64,000 nt of DNA from Brugia malayi. Lineage: Eukaryota > Nematoda > Chromadorea > Rhabditida > Onchocercidae. The position numbers and the translations under genes were made by a program. The stretch is from positions 10,474,001 through 10,538,000 of the forward strand of contig NW_025062478.1 in assembly GCF_000002995.4 (NCBI RefSeq), given 5' to 3'. A model generated the notes under the pieces. That model had not been told where the DNA came from and made no database searches. It saw only the letters and a program-made list of their open reading frames with translations. This document shows positions 43,546 through 56,522 of this stretch, in pieces. The number at the start of each line of letters is the position of its first letter. Positions within the stretch are counted from its first letter, which is position 1.

Positions 43546-46500
43546 ATGCTTACAGTATCAAAATCACCATCAACAGCAAATGTCATTGAAGTGCCACCTG
43601 TTGACCTTGATTATATCTTTGCTCATATGATGACAATTGGAAGACCTAATACAGGAATTAGCACTTGTATCACTGAACAAGTTTGATTCTTTCTTTCTAA
43701 TTAATAATTTGAAAGGTCTCATGCTTAAGTTTGTTTATTAATAAATATAAAAAGTGTTAAATAGTGTTTTCTGTTTCTACTTCGTAAAACCTTAAAATTT
43801 AAAAAGTTAAATTTATTATAAATTGTGAATGATTTCATTAGCTAAAGAAAAAATGTTGCATTTAATCATTTTACTGTTTAGGATATCACTGATTTATTAC
43901 TGAATGTAAAATCATTATTTATGGAACAACCGGTGATGTTAAAATTAAAACCGCCTATAACCGTTTGCGGCGATATTCATGGACAATTCGGCGATTTGAT
44001 ACGTATTTTCAGTAAAGTAAAAAAAAAAAAATATTTCATTTAGTTTGTTTCGATAATTATTTATTATTGCTTAATTCTGAAATTGAAATTATGGAAGTAA
44101 AATGAAAAAAATGCATACTAATAAGAAAATACAAAAGTAAATATTGTATAATTTTTAGACAGGTTTTCCACATAAAACAAATTATCTTTTTCTTGGAGAT
44201 TATGTCGATCGTGGTAAAATGAATCTCGAAGTAATCATTTTCCTATTTGCATGCAAGGTAATGCTAATCAATAATTTTGAATGCTTTTCTCTAAATCTAT
44301 CATATCATATCACATCATAAATGATAAGAGGTGAACATTGAAAAATAGGAGTTTATATTATTTCAATTTAAGAAAAACCTATCAAATGATTTGAAATTCT
44401 AATATGACGTACGTCATTTCTCTATTCTCTTCGTATGTTACATTTATTTGAACTTAATTAAATTTTCTTAATTAAAATTTCAATTAGCTATTATAATAAA
44501 AGATATTTAAAATTTCCTTTTCATTAAAATTGATTGATATTTCTTATCAATTTACAAATTAATATCAAAATTTTTTTTCATACGTTTGCATGAAAAGATC
44601 AGAAATTTGCTTTTCTTGCAGTTACGATATCCGAAAAATTTTTTTTTACTTCGTGGTAATCATGAAACACAATTGGTAAATCGAATTTATGGCTTTTACG
44701 ATGAAATAATGCGACGATATCAATCACTGCCGCTCTATATGCTATTTCAAGTTCTAATTTTAATTTCCATTTCGAATATTTTTCTGGTTATTTTAGAAAA
44801 TTTAGGGAAAAGTACAAGAAAAAAGGAAAATAATTTCTTTTTTTTTTTTTTTTTTTTTTTTTGCATATTTATGAAGAAATAAAAAAAAAAAAGAACGAAA
44901 GCAAGAATAAATTTTTTTGTGACAAATTTTATTACTTAGCAAAAAAAAAGAGCTCAAAAAAATATGAAATTTTCTTAAGATTTAAAAAAGTTCGAAAGTC
45001 TCAAAGTTTCATAGAAAGATAAAATGAAAAAAGAAAAATGCCATCCAAATTATAAAATATTTCAAAAAAAAAAAAAGAAACCACAGAGTCTTATGAATTA
45101 TACTTATTGGAATAAACGAAATTCAAAGAATTTAATAACAATCTAAATTTGTGAAATTTTTTGCACATATCAGATTATTTTACTTCATCTTTACCTAATT
45201 ACGGTTTGTAAAGTAAACAGTAAATGTTTCGGGATTTCCGGTTCCGATTTTTGTAAAATTTTTTTTGGAAAACAATACTGAATAGTGATATTTTGCTTAA
45301 ATTTACAGAGTGTTTTCAATGTTATGCCATTAAGTGCAATCATTGGTGATCGAATACTTTGTATGCATGGCGGCTTATCACCTGATATGCTTAAGGCTGA
45401 TAATCTTAACATTCTCCAATCGATCTATCGGCCATTACCTGTAAATCTAATTTATTAGTTACTTCCAGAATAGATCCAATTATTTAGAATATGCTTTTCA
45501 TGCAATTTATCATCTGCTTTAACTTCTATAAATTTTATCCTTTTTGTTTTTATTATCGATAATTTTTCTTGATTGGATGCTTCAAGGTGGTCACGATTAG
45601 CTAATGATATCAACTTTCAGATAACAGATAAAATCAACTTGTTTATCAATTGATAATGAATTGATTACTTTGTTGTAAATATTCAACTTTTAAATAAATT
45701 CACGGAATTTAAAAATTTTCATTCCATTCATCCAAATATAATCCTAAAATGCGACAAACAATTTTTGAATAAATTACTGAATATTTTTAATTAAATAATA
45801 AATTTTAATTTTTTTAAATTTCATTTTAATGTGATTGATATACTGTATAGTAGTAATTACAAAAACTTTCTTTTTTTTTTGTTAACTATAGGATCCACCA
45901 AATCCATCGCTTCCATTAGATTTATTATGGGCTGATCCAAATTCATACACTGATGAATTTAAATTCAACGATCGTGGCATATCGATTACATTTGGTGCTA
46001 AAATGGTCAAAAGAATATGTGAAAAATTTAACTTAGATTTGATCTGTCGCGCACATCAAGTAAAACTATCACATATCTAAATTATATTGGAAATAAAATA
46101 AAAAAAAAAAAATGAAAGAGAAAATAGAAACTTCATATAGTTCCATATACGTATATAAATTTAATTTTATTATGAAAAAATAATAATCGATTAATTAATT
46201 AATCTGTATCATTAATTTGTATCATGTTCCAGAACTGTTGATTCAATTTGAAACGATAATTTTTTGATTTTATTACAAAAAAGAATGATAATAAATTTAA
46301 AAATAATTAATCATAGAATTAAAAAAAAAAAAGAGAAAATAATAATTTCATTTCAATATTTTAATTTTAGGTTGTTCAAGATGGTTATGAATTTTTTGCT
46401 AATCGTAAATTAGTGACAATTTTTTCGGCGCCTCATTATTGTGGTCTATTTGACAATGCCGCTGCTGTAATGTTAGTTGATGAGCAAATGCAATGCTCAT

Positions 46501-46820
46501 TTAAAGTTTGTTCATAATTATTAAATTAAGTACTTAATGTTAATTAAGTTATTCATTAGTATGCGTTAATAAAATTGATAATGAAGTGACAAATTTTCAA
46601 TTTCAATTTTTTTTTTTAATTATGAAATTGATTTTATGAAATTATGAGTGCTTCTAATAAGGTTAGCATAAAAATTATAAAAAAGGCAAATAACCTTCAT
46701 GTTTCCGCCAAATTATTTCAGATTTTTCGGCCAGCATTTCCAAAAATTGAAAAAGCTAAATTTAATGCTTCGAAAGATGTGTCATCCTGCAGTGCAGCAA
46801 AAGTTAAATTACTTATGTAA
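43546..46820 (+). CDS. PP1-type serine/threonine protein phosphatase, divergent
   Basis: Eight exons: 43546-43680, 43882-44016, 44159-44257, 44622-44750, 45309-45440, 45892-46059, 46371-46505, 46722-46820. Every exon starts and ends in phase 0, giving 343 residues. Metal and catalytic motifs are present in order: CGDIHGQ, GDYVDRG, LRGNHE, MHGGLSP, LICRAHQ and SAPHYCG, so it should dephosphorylate Ser/Thr. IYGFYDE, LLWADP and NDRG are also kept. Changes from animal PP1 include RGNHETQ for RGNHECA, CMHGG for [18 protein letters not shown] for APNYCGEFDNAGA, and a different C-terminal tail. It resembles the many lineage-specific PP1 paralogues of nematodes, some germline-expressed; that role is inference. 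Confidence 0.9.
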
Positions 46821-47663
46821 TGATAGTAGTATTAGCAGTAATTATTGTAATGAAATCAATAAAATGATGTACAATGGTGAAATGTGTGATAAGATAAACT
46901 GATAAAGTGATTCATTGCAAAACATTTACCAGCAAATTAAAATTATTTTAAATAAATTTCATGACTAAGTTGAAATGATTTTTGAAAAGAAATTAGTTCA
47001 TATTTCTGTCTACCTTGAATCTACCTTGAATATATTCAATGACTAATTATCACTAACATTTATGCATCTCAATGATTCGTTCATTGTCCTTTTGTTATCA
47101 TTTTAAATAGCAAAGAAACAAAAAAATGTTTTGTACATTTTAAAAAAATTAGCATTTTTTTTTTTTTTTTTCAATAACAATTTTATAAATAACTAAGCAA
47201 ATTTCTCTTTAATCATTCTTCTGTGTAATCGAAATCGGTTGCTTTTATTTCAATTAATAATTTTATCATTATGGTTATATCATCGGTTCATCCTAAAAAT
47301 AGTCTGTTTTTTTTTTTTTGATTTCTTTTAAAAAAAGGAGAAAAAGTACGAAATTTACTTCTATTTTATGTTTTAGCAATATTTCAATGAAATTACTTTT
47401 TAAAACTTATTTTATTGATTTAAAAAATCATTTGTTTGCAAATAGTTATTAATCAATTATCATTAGATAAGAGATCTTGTGTTTTTTTTTTCCTTTTGAT
47501 TAAAGTAAATGATAAAATTTAATTAATCTGAAGAAGTTAAGATAAATTTAAGAAAAATTGTTGTTGAGAAATATGTCATAAAATTAGTATAAAGGACTTA
47601 TTAACCTGAATTTATCAATTTCAAATGAAATTTGAATGAAACATTGAAATGAAATTATCATAG
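46821..47663. other. Intergenic region, PP1 gene to serpin-like gene
   Basis: AT-rich with homopolymers. An AATAAA-type signal lies near 46950, after the phosphatase stop. The first exon of the serpin-like gene should be here, but I could not fix it. Confidence 0.45.
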
Positions 47664-50600
47664 ATGAATGGGAATATTCACCATTAATCGATTTTGGCAT
47701 TAAATTATTGAATAAAATTCCATCAAAACGTCTTAATTTGGCGCATTTACCAACTATTGAAATAGTTTGTATTATTTGAAAATTGTTTTTTGCATTTGCA
47801 TATTATTTTTCAATTTTTAATTTCAAAGAATATACGTTTATACGTACGTACGTGATATAGATTATGCATTAGAGAAATAGAAAAGATGACTTCAGTAAGT
47901 AAACTTTTTTGATGTTAATTTTGCATTATCCAAAAAAAAAAAGAAAAAATTATTTATGCTAATAATAATTATTTCGTTAGCTGCAAAAGCTTTCTTTTTT
48001 TTCGTTTTTTTTTTTTTTTTTTAATTTTTGTTATTAGCATTTTTTCGAAAATTTTTCATCAAATTATTTAGTAAGTTATTGTCAGTATGAACTGGAAAAA
48101 TTCATTGTGACCGGTTGAAATTATCCGGATAAAATTACCTTAAATATAGAGTTGACATCGGATGAATTATCTTAAATGCTTTGATGAAAAAGCTTAAATA
48201 CAGAACTGACATGTTTTTAACTAATTCACTACAATGAATCAATAATTTTATACAATTTTTTATGCTTATAAAATTTTATAACAGATAAATCAAGCTGTTA
48301 ATATCTCAAATTTAGCTTATATACAATTTTATAATTTATTTAAATCTACTGTCTATCTTAAATTTTAGGAAAATTTACGCATTACAAATGAAGAATGGAA
48401 CATTGCCATTTCACCATTACAAATTATTCGTGGATTTGCAGCTTTGCTTATATTAGCTGATGGTAAATGCAAAATTAAACTTTCAAAATTGATTTCAAAA
48501 GGTATAAAACTAATATTTGAAATCAAAATAACCAATTCAAATATAAATAATCATTTGTAAATAAATGTTACATAGAATAATGGAACATCCAATAAAATTA
48601 TAAGAATGGAAAAACAGTGAATTTAATCAATTCTGCAGCATTTAAATTAACAGAAATTAAAATATCACTAAATTGAAAGATTATTTCTCTTCCCCAAAAA
48701 AAAAAAGTGCTATAATATTTTAATTGATATTGAAAAATATTATTAAATTTTGTAAAAAAAAAAAAAAAAATTATTTATTATAGCTCTCTTCGGTGTAATT
48801 GAACCACTCGGAAAAACTATCCATGAAGAATTGAATGATATTTGTATCAATTATTTGAGATTATTCTCAAAAGGAGTAACACACATATATTTTGAGGAAA
48901 ATCATTTACTAAAATTTGATAATGAATTAATGGAATATATTGAAAAATATTATGGTACAGAGGTTAGCTTATCATTCTCGATCCGTTTTTTCCTTTTTTT
49001 TTTCCGTTCTTTGATTTCTATTTTTCATTTAATTCTTTCATTCCTTTTACAGTCTCAAGAAGCAGAAATGATAGTATTTGAACCGGAAGAGAAAATGAAA
49101 AAGGAAGTGGTACAAACATTGTGTTTTCAAATGGATCCGATTGGACAAACACTTGTAAATGAAATGAACAAAAATATTAAAGTAATTAATTTTGATAATA
49201 TTATCATATCATTTATCATTTTCTCTCCTATGTTAAATGTTATGAATTATAAGAAGGAATTATATACTTTGTTCTTCTTTTTTTTAAATTATTATATAGG
49301 AAACAACCCAAGGAACTATGGAACATGTGGTACGTCGAGATTTACAACCAAAACAAAAAGCACGTTTAGCATTGATAACATCATTTAATTCAATGTTCTA
49401 CTGGAAACCACCTGGTCAAATAACAGAAGTGGAGACATTTTTTTATGAAACGTACGAGAAAAATGTGGATACACGTAGCGTAGTAAGTTTAAGCGTTATT
49501 GAATACTTTCCTCATATTTATTCTTCTAAAATGCTAAAAAATAAAATTCAATATTTTAGATAAAAGCATATCGATGTGATGGTTTATTTCGTACATGTCT
49601 TACCAGAGATAATATACGTGTCCTGGAATTAGATTCCGAAATTGATGGTCTTAAAATGTAATGTTGTTTTGAAAATAAAACTAGCAAAATGTAAACAATT
49701 TTGAGTTTTTTTTATAAATAAATTTGCTTAGAAAATTTTTTATTTGAAATATGTTTACTAATTTTAGGTATCTTTTTCAACCAAGAATATTCTTTTCAAA
49801 AGATTTCCTAAAATTATTAAATGGTAAACAACTACGACATTATATCACTCAAATAGGTTCACAACCAATAAGACAATCGGTTAGTTAATACATTGCACTG
49901 TTGTTATTTAACTTTTAAAATAATTCAATCTAATTTTAATTGTTGTAATTACTGATAATTTGTTATCAAAAAATGATATAAAATTCTTACTAAAGGGTAA
50001 GGCATTCACACTTTAATCAAAATGCATTTCAAATTAATAACTTCATTGCTGATACTTCAAACTTCAAATTTTTATTTAATTTATTTCAAATTTAAATTAA
50101 ATAAAAGATATTTGGTTTCAGATTATAATTCCACGTTTTTCAATAAATTCACCTGTTGGATTACGATCGGTATTTGCATTATGTAAGCCAATCTATCATT
50201 TCATTTTCAAGAATAAGCATCCACAATTTCCGTATCCGTGTATCGCTCGAATATTCTCACCGGATAAGGCTGAATTCGGAATGATCTATGGGAAAGCTTC
50301 GAGGGAAAATTTTGGTCCATGTCATATATATCCACTTTGGGACTATTATCATAAAACTAAAATGGCTGTATGTTGAAGTATTGTAATTTAACTTTAAACT
50401 GAAAAATTTCCAAATAATTTGTACGGCTAATAAAAATGGTAAAAGTTGTATGATTGTTATTTTTCAGCTCAAATAAGCTAATTTTTTCGTCATTGCTTTT
50501 CCTATCATTGATTCAATTTGATTATGACGATTATGCAGATTATAATATTTTTAATTAATCTTATCACGAAATATTACTAAAATTATTGAAAGTCAAATTT

Positions 50601-53600
50601 AGTATAATCGTAATTTATTTTTTAGTTGAAAATCGGACAACCGGAATCAAAGAAAGGAATTGATGATGAAATGCGGGTTGTAACTTTTAGTCAACGAAGT
50701 GATTGCTTTTTCTTAAAAATAATTTCGATTTTCTTTTTTTAATAAAATATTGATCAGATTATTAAGACTATGGTATATATTGATTTTTTTCCTGTTCCAA
50801 TAAAGTATTTAGTACGGAATGTTAATATATTTACATTTGGAATACAAAATCATTTTATAATGTATATTTTTTTTTCGGTTGTAGCAATGAAAGATGAAAT
50901 GAGCGAGAAAAAATATCAGCAAATAATAGCTGTAACCGGAAGAATGATGATCATCGAAGGTCAGGTTGGAATTGATCGAAAACATTATCTGATCGGAATT
51001 CTCGAAGTTTGTTTCATTCTTTTATTGTGTCACATTTTATTGTATCACGATAATTCGCTCATTTATTCAATAGTGATATCGATTTCTCGATATTGATTTC
51101 TCGATATTGATTTCTTGATATTGATCTCTCATTTTCTCTTCCAATGCACAGTTTTAATGAGACTATTGAAATTACTTCACTTTCACTTCATCCAACAGAA
51201 TTTAATCAGAAATTGACGAATGAAAGAAATTAGTTTATAGAATGAAAATGATGACAATCGTGATGACAAGCGACGAATTCTCAATTCATTTGCTAAATCA
51301 AAAAGGTTGAAGAGAAATAGAACAAGAAGTTTAAACAAGTATTATTAATTTATTTACATATATTTACATTCCGGAAACGATGACATCGATGTTTCTGCTT
51401 TTTGTTTAATCCTGAAAGCAATGGGACAATCCGTAATGACATAGAATTAAGTGATTAATTGCATCATATCATCTAAATTATATTGAAAATTTTAACAAAA
51501 GAAAAGATATTGAAATTTTTACAGTATAATGATACATGATATACTTGAACAATCATTTAAATGTTTATAAATCAAAATTTTCTTTCAATAATATAGATTA
51601 GGCGCAGTTGATACAAAAGATGCGGTAAAAAAAAACAAATGGAATTTTATTGATAATAGAATTTCTCACTCTAACAAGCAATTACAACAATTATTGAAAA
51701 GTGGAAAAAAACAATTAAGAATTCAACACGATATTGTTCGAAAAAAAGAATTGCCACAGCAAAAAAGCTCAAAAAGGTATATTAAAGAGTTAAAATGGAA
51801 ATTTTGTGTTAATTAATTAAGAAGTAGTAATTTAATGAATTTTCAAATTTATTCAATTATATATTGATTGGAAGATACAAATTTGTTCTTTACAAATATA
51901 TACTTACTCACATTACTTCACTTTATCCTTTTTTTTCGTCTTATCAGCAATACTGAAATAATTCTAATAATTATCAATTGATAGCGATTATTTTCCAAAC
52001 AACTTATATTTCCTGCTATCGTATTTTTTTGATTCTTCAAAGTAATCTATTATCGAATAATTAACTCTTTAGTGAAAGTTCAACTAAATCATCAACATGT
52101 AAATCAAATGGTGGTACTCATCAACAAGTTTCTAAAAGAGATGAAGAAACACAACACGATGATAAGAGAGATGATAACAAATATAGTAATAATAGTAGTG
52201 ATAAGAGTAGCAGAACGCAATCATCTATAAAATATTATGATAATGATAATGACAAGAGCAGCAGAACGCAATCATCTATAAAATATCATGATAATGATAA
52301 GAGTAACAGAACGCAGTCATCAATATCTTCCCATTATTCGGTGAGTGTTATCAGTATAATGAAGGAATATGATAATATAAACATAAATAATAGTTAAAGT
52401 AATTAATTAGCTCAGGCTTCAGTTTAGATTAATTATCAATAACAAATGAGCTTTATCGATTATATTTTAGCCAATATTTTTTGTTTTATGTGAAAATCGA
52501 TTACAATAAAGCAAAGATAAAAGAAAGAGTTAACAGCAATGATAGATCAATTAATCTAATAAAAGATCAATAAAGAATAATCAAATACTCAATAAAAGTT
52601 AGTCAAATATAAGTATGAAAAATGGGGAAAAGATGAAAGAAAAAGAAGGAATTTGCAAGAAAAGGGAACTTTTTTTTATTTATTTAATGAAGAAAATAAA
52701 TTATATTTTAGCAACGTTTCGCAGCGGGCGCAGAAATCAATAAGCAAATTTTAAAAGTAAATTTTCTGATTTTAAAAATTTTTGGATTTAGAATTGTTTG
52801 AATTCATATAATAATATGTACAAAATTTTTTTCACATATCTTTTTTATAATTATATTTAACCCAATAAAGCATAAAAACAAATATTATAGAACTAAGAGA
52901 CTATAGTGATAATGATAACAACAGTGATAAATTGCATCCAACTAAAATTTTTTGAATTATATTAGCCTAGGAATGAAATTTTTCTTATAGGCACTTTTAT
53001 GGTATTTATTTGTTTCTTGAAAATTCATTTTTTACTTATTTCATTTTTCGGTTAATTTTGTTTTCTTAAAATGTTTCAATATTATAGAAGTACTTCAACC
53101 ATGATAACAATATCCAATTTACTGATGTCTTCTTATCTCTTTTTCACTTTTTAAATAATCACTAAATATTTGAAAATTCTCGAATCCTAGTATATTATTT
53201 TCCAAACATTAATTTGTGATAAAATTCAAATTCTTTGATGATAAGTGATTTTGCAATTTGTATTCTGATTTATAGGAAAATATTGAAAAGACATCAAATG
53301 AAAAAGCAATTGGAAAATTGAAAGAGACAAGTTTACAAAGTATAATTTCTTAAAATTTCATTTAAAACTTCCGGTAATTATGACCGAATCAATTGTTTCA
53401 ATAATTTCAATCATTAAATTTAACACAGTCATCTGATTTTTTTTTTCGATTATTTTTTAAACAACTTAAAATTCATTTTTTTTTATTATTGAATTTTTTT
53501 TTTACAGAAAAACAAGCAATTTATCGTCTTGCAAAAGGACCTGAAATAGCACTTGCTAATAAAATAGATACCATTATGGTAGAGCGAGATGAGATACCTC

Positions 53601-54337
53601 ATATTAATTCATACTTTACAGTAAAATCAGAGAATAACAAGGTCAAAGGTCATACATACAGTACATTATTAGGTGGCATCAAAATTTCTTGTAAACTTAT
53701 GATAAAATGTAGCTCTTTTAAATTCTCATTTTGGCAAACAAAATAATTCGATTATTTAATCAATTGATTTGCATTACAAAACTTTTAATGCAATTTTTTT
53801 TTGCAAAAATTTTCATATTAAGTAAATATTTTTAAATTATTAAATAAAATGTGGAAGAAAAAAAAAAAAAAAGATTGAATTATCTCTCAGATATGCAAGC
53901 TGATATCATTTTTAATACACCATTCCTTTATATGATTGTTAGTAAATCAGAAGTTGGACGATATTTTGTTGTTAGTATGGGACGATTTGTTAGTTTTCAC
54001 TTTTTTTTTCTTTTAGAATTTGAACATATATAGAATTAATGCTTTAAGCTAATTTAATGAAAGTAAGAAATTAATTGATCTATCGTTACTTATTATTTGC
54101 TTAATTAACTAATTGTTTGTATATTTAATTTTTATAATTAGCTAATAGTTAATTATATATCTTTATCTATTAATTCATTTCAATTTATTTATTCTAATTT
54201 TTGTCTCATTTATTGATTGAAATATGCAAATGTTTTAATACAAAAAATTACAGACGAATATACAGGAAACAAATCCACCAGAAAATATATATGCTAGAGA
54301 TATACCAGTGCTATTAACAGATGATAATAATAACTGA
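47664..54337 (+). CDS. Serpin-fold protein with a long insert in the reactive-centre-loop region (5' exon unresolved)
   Basis: Seventeen exons join in phase: 47664-47764, 48369-48462, 48784-48962, 49053-49181, 49300-49482, 49560-49657, 49768-49879, 50122-50367, 50626-50698, 50885-50959, 51602-51776, 52073-52340, 52712-52756, 53276-53330, 53508-53648, 53891-53988, 54254-54337; about 718 codons to TGA. Serpin marks in order: helix A (DFGIKLLNKI), NIAISPL, QPKQKARLALITSFNSMFYW, LELDSEIDGLKMYLFQPR, IIIPRFSINSPVGLRSVFAL, FSPDKAEF, HKTKMALKIG (strand s5A), and the C-terminal FNTPFLYMIV...YFVVSMGRF. Between the last two, some 250 residues, charged and Lys/Ser/Asn-rich, replace the usual loop of 20 or so. 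The hinge lacks the small residues of inhibitors, so it is probably non-inhibitory. No signal peptide is seen. A two-codon-plus-ATG exon at 47886-47894 is an alternative start. The 50885-51602 junction is the least certain. Confidence 0.7.
51081..51128 (+). repeat. Short tandem repeat, 14-bp unit
   Basis: Three and a bit copies of GATTTCTCGATATT inside an intron of the serpin-like gene, next to the least certain splice junction. Confidence 0.8.
52190..52330 (+). repeat. In-frame tandem repeat coding for DKSSRTQSSIKY units
   Basis: Two full units (51 and 48 bases) and part of a third, each a multiple of three, encode DKSSRTQSSIKYYDNDN-like segments within the serpin-like insert. The reading frame is kept across all units. 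Confidence 0.85.
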
Positions 54338-56522
54338 AATATGTATATACATATCCGGAATAGGTCGAATCATCGATTTAATCAGTCTAATTAATGAAAT
54401 TCGAGAAAAAATGTAGGAATAATCAGAAATAAATCGAATACTTATATTTATCATCGTTATCACTTGCTGATAATAACTATATCAGTGAAAGTTTACCCAT
54501 TATTTATATCTAATTTAAAAATTATTAATTTATTCCAATTTTATGAATAACGATAAACAAAATGAACTCATAATTAACTATCATTTATTCTTAACAAAAA
54601 AAGCATTCTACCGTTTCTCAATGAATAATTATAAAAATGATAATTATGATTTCATATAATAACATACTTTATCTAATTTTTATTTGCTGGTAGAAATCAC
54701 ATTATAAGAAGAAAAATATAAGAAAATATATTAAAATGAAAATTTTATGATTGAATTTATAATATTGTGGGATATGATTTTAGTGTCAATAATGGGAAAT
54801 GATTTTTAATCACTCAAGAAATGATTGATTAAAATTAATTGATACTTAACGATGCTAATAATATTAATCACTAACTGATAATATTAACACTAACAACTCT
54901 AACAATGTTAACCACTAATAATATTACTGATAAGTAATTAAAATAATGCGAGGAGTGTTATATGAAAAATAATTAGAATGCAATAAAAAAATGGAAAAGA
55001 CGAATAAAAAAAGTCTTGAAACTTATGATTTTATGTAAGGAATAATTAGATACAGTGTACTGTACTCATAATACTGTACAATTACAGTACCGTAGGAAGA
55101 TGTAAAGGATACGGTATGATATGAGATCATGGATGATCGATGATTGCTGCATATAAAGAAAATTTTTTCCTTATTAACATATATTTGATAAGAGCTATCT
55201 ATCATTTTAGACTATTAGGATTATGATAATGTTAACAATAACTTAAAAACATTTTTGTACAAGTGTTATTTTGATGATTACGGTATAACTATTATCACTG
55301 TAGTTAAAAATTAAAGATAGAAGGTAAAAGTGTAATTTGTCTAATTGATCAAAGTTGATTTTACTTTTTCAAAGATGACAATTAATATGCTATTTCTAAT
55401 CTCTAAAGATATAAGTATATTTCACAGCGCGTCTCATCTGAGCAGAATGGTTTGTTTGGTTTTGTTCGAATTTCAGCTTACATTGAAAGCAATGATGTTA
55501 AGATGGTTAAGGTTGGGTCAGGTTGGGTTGAGTTGGGTCAGATTGGGTCAGATTGAATTGGAAGGGACTGGGTAATCTTAAGGCTGCAGTAAGTTTCCAT
55601 TAATATTTTTTCTTCTATATTTAGCTAAAAATATGTTAATTCTTATTTATCCAATGATTTCATTTCTTTTTTTACGCATAAATTGTCAGTTACAAACTTT
55701 AATTCATTCATTCATTCATGCAATAATCAGAATACAGTTGTGTTCTACATCAAGGATAAGTAAAGTGTAAACTGATAAAACGTAAACAGACAGCATCGAT
55801 CGCACATGTGAGGAACTATTGATGGTGTTGATATAACTCCCAGAGAAAGAGAAAATAGCTTTCTCTTTTTTGGGAGATTTATTTCTAAAAATGTTTATGT
55901 TGTTGCACTGTTTAGTTATACCCGGATTTTCTAAGCGTTTTGCATTTTTCTACTTTAAAATTGTAAAGTCACCATGAATTCTTGACCATTTTAAAGTTCT
56001 TTTAAATTCAGACTTGTGATTATTAAATTCAGAGTTCAGGTTATAAGTGTGAAATTTGGGTTACTTGCATACAATGCAATTAAAGTAGTCATAAGTTGCT
56101 GTTATCTTAAAATGGGATGACGTAAGATCTAAGTATAAGTGGAACAAAAAAGATCGCAGATTCAAATAAAACAAAAAAGTGCCATAAACTTGAATATTAG
56201 TAGGACAAGAAAAGATGGTCATAGATATAGATGTAGGAGGCAAAGATTGTTATTGTTGAAATTTAGGTGAAATTGATCGGATTATATAAAATAGGAAAAT
56301 GTTACAAATCCTAGTGTAAGAACAACAAAGGAATCGTAGACTGTACTTTAAGGTTTAAAAGTTTGCCTGAATAGTGATTTGTAATGGATTTCTTATGAAT
56401 TAGTTTCAAGGTTTATCGATTTTCCTCTTACTAGGTAGTATTTTACAATCTTCATCCAACGGTTTTCACAAAGGTCATACATCAGGAAAGTGTCAGGAAT
56501 AGATTTGCCACGACACGGCACG
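54338..56522. other. Intergenic region, serpin-like gene to exportin-7
   Basis: About 2.2 kb with no supportable gene. Holds a G-rich minisatellite (55505-55575) and a TCATTCATTCAT run near 55705. Confidence 0.55.
55505..55575 (+). repeat. G-rich minisatellite
   Basis: Repeated GGTTGGGTCA / GGTCAGATTG units: at least five runs of GGG separated by short TCA or TT-rich spacers, unlike the AT-rich surroundings. It could form a G-quadruplex. Confidence 0.75.

Noticed and set aside
44870..45190. Extra exon in the long A- and T-rich intron of the phosphatase gene
   Set aside because: Homopolymer-rich with no frame; the flanking exons already join in phase 0 and match PP1 without a gap.
47886..47894. 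Nine-base ATG exon as the start of the serpin-like gene
   Set aside because: It would work in phase, but the exon at 47664-47764 supplies serpin helix A and also joins in phase to 48369; kept only as an alternative.
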